Positions 22,616-34,631 of a stretch of DNA of 64,000 nucleotides are shown here, in pieces. Where the stretch lies: NCBI GenBank assembly GCA_018398575.1, contig JAGTXZ010000011.1, positions 434,001-498,000 of the forward strand, read 5' to 3'. Under the pieces are notes generated by a model. That model ran no database searches. It saw only the letters and a list, made by a program, of their open reading frames with translations, and was not told where the DNA came from. Numbering within the stretch: the stretch's first letter is position 1; every line of letters starts with the position of its first letter. Both the position numbers and the translations under genes were made by a program. Origin of the DNA: Ampelomyces quisqualis. Lineage: Eukaryota; Ascomycota; Dothideomycetes; Pleosporales; Phaeosphaeriaceae.

Positions 22616-24196
22616 TCAGTGGAAAGCAACTTTGACCGGCTTAGCGGGCTGCAGCACAATATCCGAATGTAGGCCCGGAAACTCGCCGTTCATTCTATTC
22701 TCCACCGTCTCGTACCTCTGGAACAACCGCACAAGCGTGTAGCCCATTTCCGTCAGCGCGAATTGCTGGCCGATGCAAATCCGAGGGCCGCCGTTGAAAG
22801 GTACATAGGTCCAAGACTTGGGGGTCCAATTGTCCCATCGCTCAGGAGCGAACTTTTCAATGGCTGGGAAGCCGGTAGAGGGTGGTGGGTAGATGTCTGC
22901 GCGACGCTGCATGACGAGTGTGGAGTAGGCGATTGGTGTGTCCTTGGGGATGCCGATGGGCTGTAAGCCGTCGGCGCCACCACCTACGGGAAGCGTGGTG
23001 TCTACAAGGGAGAAGCGGACGTTGTACGGGACCACGGGATAAAGGCGCAGCGTCTCGTTGAGAATGTGTTGGAGGTATTTCATTTCTTTGAGATCCTGGT
23101 ATGTCGGGGTGCGGTCAGGGCCTACTGTGTCGATGATTTCTTTGCGAAGCTTCGCTGTGATGTGAGGGTCCATGGAGAGATGGTAAATTGCCCATGATAG
23201 CGTGCATGCGGTCGTGTCGCGACCTGCGAGTAAGACTGAGACCAACTGGTCGCGTAGCATGTGACGGTCCCGGGTGTAAGCCGCGATGGCGTGGAGGAAA
23301 GTGTAGCCTTGATCGTGGTTGGTCTTCTCTTCCAGCTCCTTGGGTGAGAGTGCAAGCGCTTGTTCAATGAATCTGTCCACAAATTCGTTGATGGTCTTGA
23401 TGGAATCGTAAAAGCCCATGCGCTTGCGTGGGATGAGCCAATTTAATGGACTATATTTGGATTAGCTGGACGTCTTGGTAATGTCGGTGATATCCTACCC
23501 AACTCTCGCAACCATACTCTGTACCCGCTGCGCATTGCTGAACGCATCAGCAAATCTGGTCTGTGGATTCTGCAGACTGTCCACACTTTGGCCCAGTAAG
23601 AAGTGCGTGGCAGCATCAAGGGTGTATCTGAACATCATGTCGAGGGTGTCAATCTCTTGACCTTGGCCAATCTTGGTTATCATAACCTGCACATGCTCCT
23701 CGAAGATCTCAATATCGCTGAGACGGTCCTTGACAAATTGTGGTCGAATGAGCTGTCTTGAGTTGTGCCATAGCTGCCCATCAGTCGTGAAGATGCCGTT
23801 GCCCAGGAACGCGTGCCAGTCTTTCCTGAAGGACTCTCCCTTACCATAGTCTTTGAACTGCGTCGCAAGTATGGCCTTGATGTTCTCCGGGTCGGCCGTC
23901 AATATCATTCTTTCTCCCATGCTGGCCTCGACGGTATATCTGCCGGGCCCAGCGAATTTGGCAAACATCCCTACCCACATCTCATACACCTCATCCCGCA
24001 GCGCATGCGCAACGATGTCGTATGCCAGATCTAAACCCCATGGGAGGTACGACTTTCGGACTGGAGCGCGGGCGCCCAGTTGGTTGATACGAGCAATCTT
24101 GCAGAATGTTGCTAGGGCACTGTAGGCGATGTAGAGGACAGTGGCACCGAGGAGAAGATATGGCAAAGGTATGTTGTTACTCGTTACTGTGATCAT
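22616..24196 (-). CDS. cytochrome P450, CYP52-clan (alkane/fatty-acid hydroxylase type)
   Basis: Two exons, complement(23499-24196, 22616-23450), with a 48-bp intron joining '..VARVG' to 'PLNWLIPRKRMG'; 510 residues. I chose the ATG at 24196 (MITVTSNN), which directly precedes a membrane anchor (IPLPYLLLGATVLYIAYSAL); an upstream in-frame ATG at 24298 exists. I-helix 'LLAGRDTTACTLSW', ExxR 'NETLRLYPVVPYNVR' and heme loop 'FNGGPRICIG' are intact. 'TDPENIKAILATQFKDYGKG' and 'GIFTTDGQLWHNSRQLIRPQF' are characteristic of the CYP52/CYP539/CYP584 group, which omega-hydroxylates fatty acids or alkanes. ER membrane. Substrate not determined. Confidence 0.9.
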
Positions 24197-24298
24197 CTTG
24201 AGCGAGGTCTCGGTTGTGGCGACAATTTTAAGAGAGGTGAGTAACGTCCAAGTAGTCTGCCCTATGCACTTCAAGTAGGTCGCGCCATGCAATGACAA

Positions 24299-25258
24299 GG
24301 AAGCATACTCCGGCTTTTCGGCCTACCAAGGGCTCCGAGTCCCAAGCATCCCAAGTGCTGCGGCCATTACCCAATCCAATACGATAGAAACATAAGGCAA
24401 ATTGGTGGGCCGCACAGCTCCTTCACGTGCGCGCACATTGCGCCTCGGCTTGGCCAGTAATTATGGCACCAGCGCCGTAAGCGATGCTCCCTTCGACATA
24501 GCCATGGCGGCTAATGGCTTGCGGATGATATGGTGCGACATGGCTGCCTCGAGGGCTACAGAAGCGGGGAACCTTGGAAGGACAGCTGAGCTACATGCTC
24601 ACCAGCTCTTTGATGATTCGAGTCTTCTTTCTTTGCGGAAGCCTTGGCTGCCGACGGCCCCGAATTCGAGAACGGCTTCCGATGAATGCTAATCGAGTAT
24701 AACCGAACGACTTGACATGGCCAGCCCACGGCATGGAGTCGCTCGTTTCAAAACTGATCGGCTTTGGCGACAAAGCAAGTTTTAACTATATACTGTTGCT
24801 CGACGAAAACCTTTCCCTGTCTGTTATTGAGCCAGTATACCATGGCTGGCCACCAATATGCGAAATGAGTATATTATGTTACCATGACCACGTTGAGACC
24901 TGTAGTTCGAAGTCCAACTGGGCCGACGTACCGGTATCACGGCGCTCGATGAAAGCTCGTCAGCCCCGCCATCCCACATGCGGACAAGTTCCGCATTGCA
25001 CGAGTAGACATCAAACCTACGCCTACCACAAATACTGACAACTGTTCGTGAGACACCATCAGGAAGTATCGCATAAGGCCCTCCGAAATCCGAGCGCATT
25101 GAAACATAGCCTGGCCTGTTGCGAGAACGTACTCTCTTTGCACCTTTTCCGAGCCAACCTTCCCTTGCACTGCCTATCTGCTGGGAAGGCTGGACGCACT
25201 GTTGATATTACATTCAGAAGAAAGGCCTTTTGTTGCTTACTTTCCATAAAATCTTAGA
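24299..25258. other. intergenic, no gene seen
   Basis: About 960 bp between the divergently placed P450 and the GH20 gene. The ORFs are short, without family likeness. Presumed to hold both promoters. Confidence 0.45.
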
Positions 25259-27203
25259 ATGTTACAGGTTTTATTCCTCCCATTTTTGTCACCATTGGCT
25301 TCAGCATTATGGCCGCAGCCTGTTTCTTACGACCATGGCGACACGGTTCTATTCGTTCAAAAGGACGTTACGTTCTTCTGGCATGAAGGCGGTGCTGAGA
25401 ATGTAGGCTCCATTGCTGAACAATTCCTGGACCAGCAACCCATGATGTTGGTATCAGATTCTGGTCTTGATTTTGGGAGAGATAAGGCCTTCATACTTCG
25501 CAAAAGATACACGGAGCCTTCTTTTGAGGAATTCGAGAGCTCCTTTAGCGGTGAAGAAGGTGTTTCAGAGGACGACATTTTTGACTATACCATAAAGTCA
25601 GCCTGGAGAACCATCTTCAAGCAGAATCTCTACCCGTGGCAGTTCCACCCTCGGGGCTGGGAGGAGCCCTCACCACGCACATATGCGGTCTCCGTCTCAG
25701 AAGTCCATGTCATTCTCCTTACTAGCGATTCTCCGGATCTCGCAAAGCGTCTTGCAGGTGCAGTGGACGAATCGTATACTTTGGAATTGAGCATTCATGG
25801 CAAGGCCACCATCACTGCCAATTCCAGCACCGGTATAGCACGAGGCCTGACGACTCTTACGCAGCTATTCTATGCTCACTCCGATAGAAAGCACTTCTAC
25901 ACACCCCTTGCTCCTGTGCATATCTACGACGCGCCCCAATTTGAGCATCGCGGGCTAAATCTCGACGTTGCGCGGAATTGGTTCCCTGTCTCCGACATCA
26001 AGAGGCAAATCAACGCCCTGGCCTTCAAAAAAATGAACCGCTTACACCTCCACATCACAGACTCTCAGTCATGGCCACTCGAAATCCCCGCCTTACCCGA
26101 GCTCGCGGCGAAAGGCGCCTATCGTCCAGACCAAGTCTACACTCCAAACGACTTCAAACAACTGCAGCGCCATGCAGCCATACAAGGTGTAGAAATGATT
26201 ACTGAGATAAACATGCCAGGCCATACGTCTAGCACCTGCTACTCGTTCCCCGACCTCATCGCAGCATTCAACAAGCAACCAGACTGGGATCACTGGGCCG
26301 CTGAACCACCATCCGGCACGCTCAAACTCAATTCCACCGCCGTGTATACTTTTCTCGAAAAGTTGTATGCAGACGTATTGCCACGCGTTCATCCGTACGC
26401 GAGGTACTTCCACACGGGAGGCGACGAAGTCAACAAGAATTCGTATTTGTTGGACGACACAGTCCAAAGCAACGATCCTGCAATCCTACAATCGTTGCTG
26501 CAAACCTTGATCGACTGGACCCACGACAAAGTCCGAAGCGCGGGTCTAACGCCAATTTTATGGGATGCTTCTGGAATGGAACCTGACGCTCGGGCCCGAC
26601 GTCGTCGTGCAAAGTTGGCGGAGCGACGAAGCCGTCAATCAAATCGTGCAAAGCGGATATAAAGCGCTTACAGGCAACTATCAATCTTGGGTGGGTGAAT
26701 AATTCCCCCTCCACCCGCCCCTCGTACTTCTCCCCATCGCCACCATCGAGATTGGAGAAGCTAACGGCCTAATATATGCATCATAGTATCTCGACTGCGG
26801 AAAAGGTCAATGGCTCGATTTTTTACCTTCTACATCCGCCGCTTTCTGGCCCTACAACGACTACTGCGCTCCCTACCATAATTGGCGCCGAATGTACTCG
26901 AATGACCCCTTATTAGGCATCCCGCAGTCCTTACACTACCTGGTGCTCGGCGGCGAAGCGCACATGTGGGCCGAGCAAACCGATCCCGTGAACGTAGATG
27001 GAATATTCTGGCCGCGCACGTGTGCGGTTGCGGAGGTGTTGTGGAGCGGGGCGAAAGATGAGATGGGGAAGAATAGGAGTCAGGTTGAAGCTAGTCCGAG
27101 GCTGGGGGAGATGAGGGAGAGGTTGGTGATGAAGGGGGTGGGGGCGGAAAGTATTGGTATGCCGTTTTGTACCATGGGTGGCAGGGAGTGTCGGTTGGGA
27201 TAG
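25259..27203 (+). pseudogene. beta-N-acetylhexosaminidase (GH20), single frame break
   Basis: A secreted GH20 hexosaminidase (chitin oligomer/glycan GlcNAc release). Signal peptide MLQVLFLPFLSPLASA; N-terminal GH20b domain; TIM barrel with 'NRLHLHITDSQSWPLEIP', 'TEINMPGHTSS' and the catalytic pair in 'FHTGGDEVN'. The reading frame is open to 26662, but homologous sequence leaves it at about 26563: '..LTPILW' continues in the +1 frame from 26565 as 'MLLEWNLTLGPD', where family members have W-E-E-M-L-x-E-W-N. This is what a small deletion of about 5 nt would give. After it, an intron at 26691-26786 (GTGGGT..CATAG) joins 'YQSW' to 'YLDCGKGQW'. Without the break the protein would be about 616 residues, normal for fungi. 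I see no splice solution for the break, so it is a recent pseudogene or a base-call error. Confidence 0.75.
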
Positions 27204-27381
27204 GTTGAGGGAGATGTGTGAGGGTAGTCAGATGGAGCTCATGTTGTAATAATGATATGTTCGTGTCGGATTCATACCCATTTCTCATGCCCGGTCATGC
27301 CAACCCAAACACCTCCCATGCAAATGCACCCATATCCAGACTCCCAAAAAATGAAGCAAGTACTTAATAATCATTTCCATT

Positions 27382-29622
27382 CTACGCCGCCACATCATCA
27401 ACCCTCAGCCATCGCTCCTCCAAAGCCAATACAATCAAATCCTTCACCCCATCCAGACTCTCGTCCCTGCCAAGCGCGACCGGACACAAGAACTCGCTGA
27501 CCTTTTTCAAGATACTGTGTAGTTTCAAGGCTCTTTTTCTGATTTTCCCAGGCTCATCCCTCGATTCAACGTTCGCTGTGATTTGCGTTATCGAGTGTTT
27601 ATCAGGCGTATTGGCGTTATCTTCGAGGTGCGCGAGAAGTTTGTGTAAGAGGAAATGCGCCCAGATGAGATTCGTCTTTGGACAGAAACTTTTCCACACA
27701 TCTTCTGGCGGTGCGTTGGTTGAATCGGGTGCGGTGGGTTTGTGCGGCGATCGATGTTGTGACTCGCTCTCGTCGAAGCGAATATGCGTATTCTTGCGTG
27801 GTGATGAGCGTCGAGCTGCTTCTGGGGCTTCAAACGGGGCGTTTTGAAGAGGGTTGTTGTATAATGCGGCGCCGCGCATGTAGCGATAGACCTCGTACTG
27901 ATATTCTTCTGAGGCATCTCCTTCGAAGATCGCAGGATCTTTGTTGAGATCAAGCCATGCCACGTCAACATCTTTAGCATCGAGTATTGAAGATGACGAA
28001 TTAGCACTACTGATCGAGGCAGTCGATGATGGCCGAGATGGCGCAGACACGATATCTGCTCGGGAGAGAGTGTAATCGATTACCGTAGTTTCAAGACCTG
28101 TAAACCGAAACTTGCGCCGAGTAGGATCCTTGACAGTGATGTTCCAAACATCACCTCCAGCTCTTGACGATCGAACGCAGATGTTTCCCATGTGAAGATC
28201 TCGATGCTCGAACTTGCATGTCTCCTCCGCCTTTGCAACACCGAGACAAACACCCCAGAAGACGTCCCACACCTCCCATATCGAACTCAAGCCACCGTTT
28301 TCCATAATCTTTTCACAGTCAGTGCCCGCGTCCTGCATTTCGACTATAGCCCAGAGCTGAGTATCATCATAGCTAGCCTTTTTGCTTGGATCGGGGAACT
28401 CGCTTTTTTTGCCGCGCGGTCTCGACTTATTCCAGGCTTTCCATGCATCGTTGAATGCAGGCGACGGGCGGCCTTGCAGTATTGTAAGATCGCGGAAGTT
28501 TGTAAAACCAGGGATGTCGTTGAGGTTTTGCAGGAGCTTGACCTCCGAAAGCACATCAGTGACTTCCGACTTCCATCGATCGTTTTCTTCGCGCTCAGCC
28601 ATTTCTTTTGCTTCCTGACCCGCGCGATCCCTAGCCGCACGGGTTTGTAGTTGACATGGTAGTGGTACAGTTGGTGGCGTTTTCAATGCCACGACTTTCA
28701 ACACAGACTCCTGATTTGCTATGCTAGTTGAGTCGCTGGCTGATAGGCGATACACCTCCGAAAATGAGGCTTCTGCGATCTTTGAGATCTCAAAATGTGG
28801 CTCCAGTTCCGCAGACCACTGCTGAAAAGGTACAATTTTCTTTTCGAAGCTCAATGAGATAAGCGGCGAAGCATACTTGAAGTAGATGTCGTCTGGCTCC
28901 GGCGTAGCTTCAGGTGTCGGGAGTGGGGGCTTTCGAGACCTAAAGGTACGTTTTGACTTTCCTCCCGGCCTGATATCATGTTTTCTTATTGGTGAGGATG
29001 TACCGTTTCTTGCCTGCCGTTCCGCCTTTTTCGCATTGCCTTTGTTTGATGAGCAGAGTTTCATATCTGCCTGTGCATCTACGTCGCAGTTCTCAGGAAC
29101 CATACACCACTTCGATTTCTTGCCCTGTGTTGTGTTCTCCAGCTGTACTGGTGCAGTCTGGATTGATGTGCTTGAAAAGTTCTTTTGATCCGTTTTACTG
29201 TGCTCGTTGGTTTCGTCCTTTCTTTGAGTCGTGCTTGTCTCTTTTTCCTCCAACACAACATTCTTTACCTCATTTTCCGTCATCTCAACCTTCTTCCTCT
29301 CGACATTGTTCCGATCATGGTCTGCTTTTCGCGGCCGACCTCTTCTTTTGGGCTCGACATCCTCTGCAGTTTGCGTATTCGTTTGCTCCAGTTTCAAACC
29401 TACAAGCCCCTTCTCTAAGGCCGCCACTTCCTTGTCTTCTGAAGCTCCTTTCGCTGCATCTTCTAATTGCTGCCGCCAACTAGTTTCTTCGACATCGTTC
29501 ATATGTTCATCTACATTTCCCTGCGAAGCGACCTCGTCTTTGCGCGGAGAAATGAACTTCAAGAAGCTGGTCGTTGTACGTGTCGCGCTCTTTTTCCTGC
29601 CGTACAGTATCTTTGGAGGCAT
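27382..29622 (-). CDS. haspin-type histone H3 Thr-3 kinase
   Basis: A single exon, 746 residues from the ATG at 29622 (MPPKILYGRKKSATR); an upstream in-frame ATG at 29784 would add an unlikely 54 residues. The N-terminal third is basic and disordered, with an AT-hook-like 'KRRGRPRK'. The C-terminal kinase domain has haspin hallmarks: 'ISKIAEASFSEVYRL', a long insert, 'CKFEHRDLHMGNICVR' in place of HRDLKxxN, 'VIDYTLSRAD' in place of DFG, and 'EGDASEEYQYEVYRYMR', the haspin-specific C-lobe block. It phosphorylates H3T3 in mitosis to recruit the chromosomal passenger complex to centromeres. Nuclear. Confidence 0.92.
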   Translation of the reverse strand: MPPKILYGRKKSATRTTTSFLKFISPRKDEVASQGNVDEHMNDVEETSWRQQLEDAAKGASEDKEVAALEKGLVGLKLEQTNTQTAEDVEPKRRGRPRKADHDRNNVERKKVEMTENEVKNVVLEEKETSTTQRKDETNEHSKTDQKNFSSTSIQTAPVQLENTTQGKKSKWCMVPENCDVDAQADMKLCSSNKGNAKKAERQARNGTSSPIRKHDIRPGGKSKRTFRSRKPPLPTPEATPEPDDIYFKYASPLISLSFEKKIVPFQQWSAELEPHFEISKIAEASFSEVYRLSASDSTSIANQESVLKVVALKTPPTVPLPCQLQTRAARDRAGQEAKEMAEREENDRWKSEVTDVLSEVKLLQNLNDIPGFTNFRDLTILQGRPSPAFNDAWKAWNKSRPRGKKSEFPDPSKKASYDDTQLWAIVEMQDAGTDCEKIMENGGLSSIWEVWDVFWGVCLGVAKAEETCKFEHRDLHMGNICVRSSRAGGDVWNITVKDPTRRKFRFTGLETTVIDYTLSRADIVSAPSRPSSTASISSANSSSSILDAKDVDVAWLDLNKDPAIFEGDASEEYQYEVYRYMRGAALYNNPLQNAPFEAPEAARRSSPRKNTHIRFDESESQHRSPHKPTAPDSTNAPPEDVWKSFCPKTNLIWAHFLLHKLLAHLEDNANTPDKHSITQITANVESRDEPGKIRKRALKLHSILKKVSEFLCPVALGRDESLDGVKDLIVLALEERWLRVDDVAA

Positions 29623-29784
29623 TGTGCGGGGTTGAATGGGCGGTCCCTGCGTAGACGTTGTCAAAACGTGGGGTTTTGGAGGTGCAAGGGTCTTTTCGCA
29701 GTTGGTGGGGCAACGCCTGCTCACGCACGTTTGATTCTTGGCGCGCCAGGACATCTGACAGAGGAACGAGTGAACAGCTAACAT

Positions 29785-30169
29785 AATGGTTGGGTTTTTG
29801 TTATGCTTGCAGACTGCTATAAATTGCCATCTTGCACTATATCTGTATCAATTGAGACTCGTCTAGAGTCGCGGCATCAAGACCTCTCATATTTCTCCAT
29901 ATAGCTCCAAGGCATGTTGGAATCCACCTGATTCCACCTCAGGGTGGCCTAGTCCATCCGATGAACGTTGTTCACACTACCAGCGACGCGGCACATGGAA
30001 CTAATTCATGGACGAGTACTGCTGAGACTAATTGCTTCGAGCGAAGCGGGTGGTTGAAGTACGGGAGATGCAAGTCGGGCTTGCATGGCCGTGGCGGGAG
30101 CGTCTTGGTCGCGTGCTTACGGGGCACGAACGAGGGACGGCATATATCAATCCGTCACAGTGCCATGCT
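29785..30169. other. intergenic spacer, no gene seen
   Basis: Sequence between the start side of haspin and the end of the RhoGEF, both on the minus strand; presumed haspin promoter. Confidence 0.4.
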
Positions 30170-33100
30170 CTAGCTCTTTTCGAGCGAGCGGTGCTGATCC
30201 ATCGATTGTTTGCCGTTTCCTGATTGCCAGAAGTCGAGGCTTGCAATGATATCGTTACCCAACTCATCTTCATATGCGTACAAGATCTAGAGTCGTCAGC
30301 ATTACACCCTCCCAGCGTTGAGAACTTGTTCGAATTTACCTCTCTTGTTGAAGTGTGTAGCCACCTGATGTTCTTTGCTGTGACAATGTGCACTAAACCT
30401 CCAGTTTCCATGTGTCGTATCTCGATAAAGCTGGGCTCAAAGGCTAGGATGTAGGGATTGAAGATAGCGAATGCCTGCGGAGTTCCCTCCCACGTGATCT
30501 TCCAATCTGGTCGTGCTCGCCAACCATTCCTGTTCACAAAGAACGAGTAGTCTGTGTAACAAAGCAAGAACTCGCTTGCCATGCGCTCGATATGTATCGG
30601 TTTGATGTTCTCCTTGCGCACGACGAAGTCAAGGGACGTGTCTGCCTGGTCAAGCAAGGATTGTGTCTCGAGCGTCTCAAGACTGACAACTTCAAAGCCG
30701 CGTGCGCATCCGACACAGAGCTTGGATCGCAAAAAGTGTATCGAGGTTGACTCTGTCGGAATGTAAAACTCCTTGTACGGTTTGAGCTGATCTTGACCCT
30801 GCGATAGCATTTTTGCGAATCCGGATTTCCTGGCCTTGCCTGCCATATTATCCTTTGGCTCATAGACCTTGATGGTGGTCGAAAGGGCGGATGTCTTGAC
30901 TGTTGCGACGAGATTGTTTCCGAGGCAGATGCCGGCCTTGAAAAAGTTGGCGTGGCAGATTTTACGCGGCCGCTTGACAATGGCTTGACTATCATCAGGA
31001 TCCAAAGCTTCGGTAGAGTATGAATATAGCGTCTTGTCGGCGAGCACAAGAACGATCTGATGCTGCTCAAGTACATCGATTTGCGTGACACCCTTGCAGT
31101 CCAGAACACGACGTGGCTTAATCGAAGCATCTTTGGCCTTTCTTTCGACCAGGTAGACCCCAGCGTCTGTACCCAGTGCCATCTTGCGACCACCGTCCAT
31201 AGGGACCGCACATGTGACTCTGATAGCAGAGCTGAAGAAGCCTTCGTTCAGAATTGTCTTGGTGAAGATATTGCTGCGCTCCCGCAAGCTACGTTGCTGA
31301 GACTCGATGTGCTCCATCCACTTCTGTTGCGAAATCGGCGTACTTGCATAGAGAGTCTGCTCATACCCGCCTTTGCCGAGGTGCTTGAAAGTTATTGGAT
31401 AGCCCTGTTGCTTCGTCGCGTCGTTCCGTGGGGTTGCAGCAGCGATGGCTCTTGCTCCCATGAGATTTGCAGATGGCCTCTTCGATAACCCCAGCTTCGG
31501 CATGATCTCTTCCATCTGTGTTATCACCAGTAGTTCCAGCGGAATAGGTTTCTTGTAAACCTTCTGCTCCTCGCGTTTGTTCACAGTCTTGGCGCGTACG
31601 AGCAGAACGGCGTGATCAAAGAGGTAACAAGTGATGTCCCCGGTGGTTTCAGTAGGAGTCTTCTTGAGGTTGCCCTTGAACACCAATTGGCGATTCTCGT
31701 CTGTCAACTTAAGATCGACATACTCTCCTGGCCTGAACTTGAGGTCCTTGTTGAGTTGCATCAAGTTGAAATGGTTCTCCGCTTTCCCAGACTCCATGTT
31801 GACCTTGGACAAGGTCTCTTTGATGATTTTGATGACCTTCGGGATATCTTCCTTATCTGGATCTTCGTCTGCGGTGTATTTGACTATGTTCTCGAGCAGT
31901 AGTGGGTACCTGGCTAGTCGCGTAGTGGGCTTCGTGAGGTATCCATTGAGCTCAAGCTTTCTTGACTCCTTCATCCTCTCCACTTCATCAACGAAGCGCG
32001 TAAAGTGACTGTTCGTGCGCTTTTCGTGCTCAAACTCGTACTTACCGAAGAGCTGGTTGGCGCCGTACTTTATGAAGGGCGCAAAGTGAGGTACATATTC
32101 CAGGAAGATGTCACCCACGCTTCGTACCACAGGGCGTTCTTGTTGGCGGCGCGTAAGTGCTTCAGCAAGCCGGGAATTAACCATGTAAACCTCCTGACAG
32201 TTGGAGAATACCGTTCGCACAAACTTCTCACGCCGATGTTCTGGAATCGGTGAGCTTTGTGGGTTACGCAGGGGCTTCATCCAGAAGTCGCGCAGGTACT
32301 CGAGGTCCTTGACGAAGTCACGTTCCGTGTACATCAGTTCAGAAATGACCTCCTGACGTTTCCTCTCCTTCTCTGTGATGCTGTCGGAGACCTCTTTGGG
32401 TACGGTATTGATCCACAGCTTTTGTTCCTCGTCATCCAGGTCTTCATGCAAACTCGCTCGAGACTCTTCACGCTTCAGACCAGGCTGTATCCTCATGTTC
32501 AAGCGTGCCTGCTGCTCTAGTCGACGAGGACAAGCAATCGAATAGCAAAGGCGATCACGGGTACATGTCGGTGAGTAACATTCGGTTAGCAGTGTGAACA
32601 CGCCATTGATCTCCGCCTTGTCTTCCATCATGGTCTCGCGGAATTGATAAATTTCATTTGTTGAGTCTCGCAATCGGTGAGCGTAGGTAACATCGTGGAA
32701 GAATTTTTGTGCGTCCAGGGACCTGCCGAGGAGTAGAGCCAGATTACGATCCGTAGTCTTGATGATGTACGAAATCAGGTCGACCGCCTCGGCGCCGGTG
32801 AAGGCGCTCGAGTACACAAGCCCGTCTTTCTCCCTTTCCAAGACTTGCACTCTGTCTTGAAATGTTTCCGCAACACGAGATAGCAGCGCAGGATAGACCA
32901 GAGGTGCTCTACGATTCTGCGGTTGGCCTACCGGCTGTCCGTTCTGCTGAGACTGGCTGGAGGCCCTGTTGCTGGTGATGGTTGAGATGGTCTGCGTAGA
33001 GCTGGGACGGTTCACTGACGACATCGTATTAGTCCGCTCTGATGGAGCAACAATTGTAGATGCCATGGACATTGTCCGCGATTGCTGAGGAATGCTGCCT

Positions 33101-34038
33101 TGGCTTGCATTTCTTGTCTTAGCCCCAGGGGCTACATTCATAGGCACCTGAGACCCGCCAGGTGACCTTTGGTCCGCTGGCGACATCTCCGTCCCGCCAG
33201 ACTCCCGTTGTCGATGTGGGATGACTCTTCCACTCATCGTCTGCGTATGGTCAACGTCCCTTGTGTACGAATTCATTGACATGGTTCGCTCGTCTGGACG
33301 TTCCGGCACAACTCGCCCCTGTGCAGTCGTTCGCGCCATGTGGTTCATGTAAGGTTGTTGGCGGAACGTATTCGCTTGCGATGGATGGCTGGGAGCAGGA
33401 GGAGTGAACTGAGGCCGAGGGCCAAGAGCGAGCGATTGAGATCGATAGGGATCAGTGTTGATGCCAGGTCCGGGTCCAGGTCCGGGTCCAGGTCCAGGGG
33501 GCCCAGGAAAGCGGTTTGGCATTTGCTTGCCGAACGGAGGTTGATCAGGCGGAGAGGTCCTGGGATCAAATCGCTGCGGCTGTCCATATGGCTGGCGCTC
33601 AGGTCGCAGTGGATTCGGGAGGTATTGCGGCTGCGGTTGACGCTGTGGTTGCTGCGGTCCTTCTAAGTATCGAGGATTCGGCCCAGGATATCCGTTGGGA
33701 GGAGGCCGGTTGTATTGGTGTTGCGGCTCCATATGGCGTGGCTCTCCAGGACCCGGGCCAGCGCGCGGATCATAGGGAGCCTGAGGGCGCCGATCATAGC
33801 CGTTAACCGGCTCCCGCATGGGTGGAGCGCGCTGCATCATGTCGGCTGTCTGTGAAGACATGGTAGCAGCACGATCAGGAAGCCGCATCTGCGACTGCGA
33901 GGTCATTGTCTGGGAACGACCGGCCATGGCGGGACTGGCGCCGAATATGTTCGCGAATGCCGTGTCCCTTGCTCCCGTGGGTGGACCGTTTTGCGGGCGC
34001 GCAAACTCCCTTCCCTGCTGGTTTCCGTATTCCGCCAT
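30170..34038 (-). CDS. rom2: Rho1 guanine-nucleotide exchange factor, Rom1/Rom2 type
   Basis: Two exons, complement(30340-34038, 30170-30286), with a 53-bp intron (GTAAAT..CTCTAG) joining '..WLHTSTRE' to 'ILYAYEDELGND'; 1,271 residues ending 'HRSLEKS'. Domains in order: a Pro/Gln/Arg-rich disordered region (1-375) with a PGPG run near 180-190; DEP (about 378-465); DH/RhoGEF (about 560-750, 'SELMYTERDFVKDLEYLRDFW'); PH (about 780-915); and CNH (about 935-1235). This is the exact layout of yeast Rom2, which activates Rho1 at the membrane in the cell-wall-integrity pathway. It is divergent from vma11. Confidence 0.95.
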
Positions 34039-34631
34039 AGCGCTGCTTCAATTGCAGTGTCTCGTATCTTTACTCGCGCATCCGCAGCTATCGAGTGGCA
34101 GCGGAAGACTTTTTGGTGGCGGGCCTGCGCTGCGTAATCCAGGGAAGCCAAGCACCACGCGGCCGGATGAAGTTTCGCGCTCGACAACAGCGAGTCGAGT
34201 GATGGGCAGAATCGATCGCGAAAGCGCTCGTAGGGTCGGGCCCGCACGTGAGGGTGCGGGGGTGCGTGAAGAGGCAGACGACAGACGGCGGGTGGTGGAT
34301 GACCGACCAGCCCGGCGAGGGGTCGTGATGCGTCCCTGAGGCGAGCGATTACAGATATTATACGAGATGGCTATGAATGGGATGTCGAGGTAGGTGTATA
34401 ATGGTGGTGCCGGGACCGAAAGTAGCGGCAGCCGAAGTTCGAAGCGGTGCTTGCGGCGTAGAGTGGCAGACGGTGGTGTTGGACTGTTCCATGCTGCCTT
34501 AGTCATCTTCAGTCTAACTTGGCGCTGGGGATCCAGAGCTCACCTGGGCACCGACGCCATCTCTCATCACCAAGGTAGCTCCAACACGGCATACCCCCAC
34601 AACACGCCTTCCGCAAAGCAGGAGACACACC
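34039..34631. promoter_or_regulatory. divergent promoter region of the RhoGEF and V-ATPase c' genes
   Basis: 593 bp between two ATGs. ORFs crossing it on both strands have arginine-rich chance compositions and no family content. No specific site is claimed. Confidence 0.4.

Noticed and set aside
27382..29622. DYT in place of DFG in haspin as a possible loss of activity
   Set aside because: DYT is the normal state in the haspin family, so it is not an anomaly.
33816..34339. Plus- and minus-strand ORFs in the rom2/vma11 spacer
   Set aside because: Arg-rich, overlap the rom2 N-terminus or promoter, no domain.
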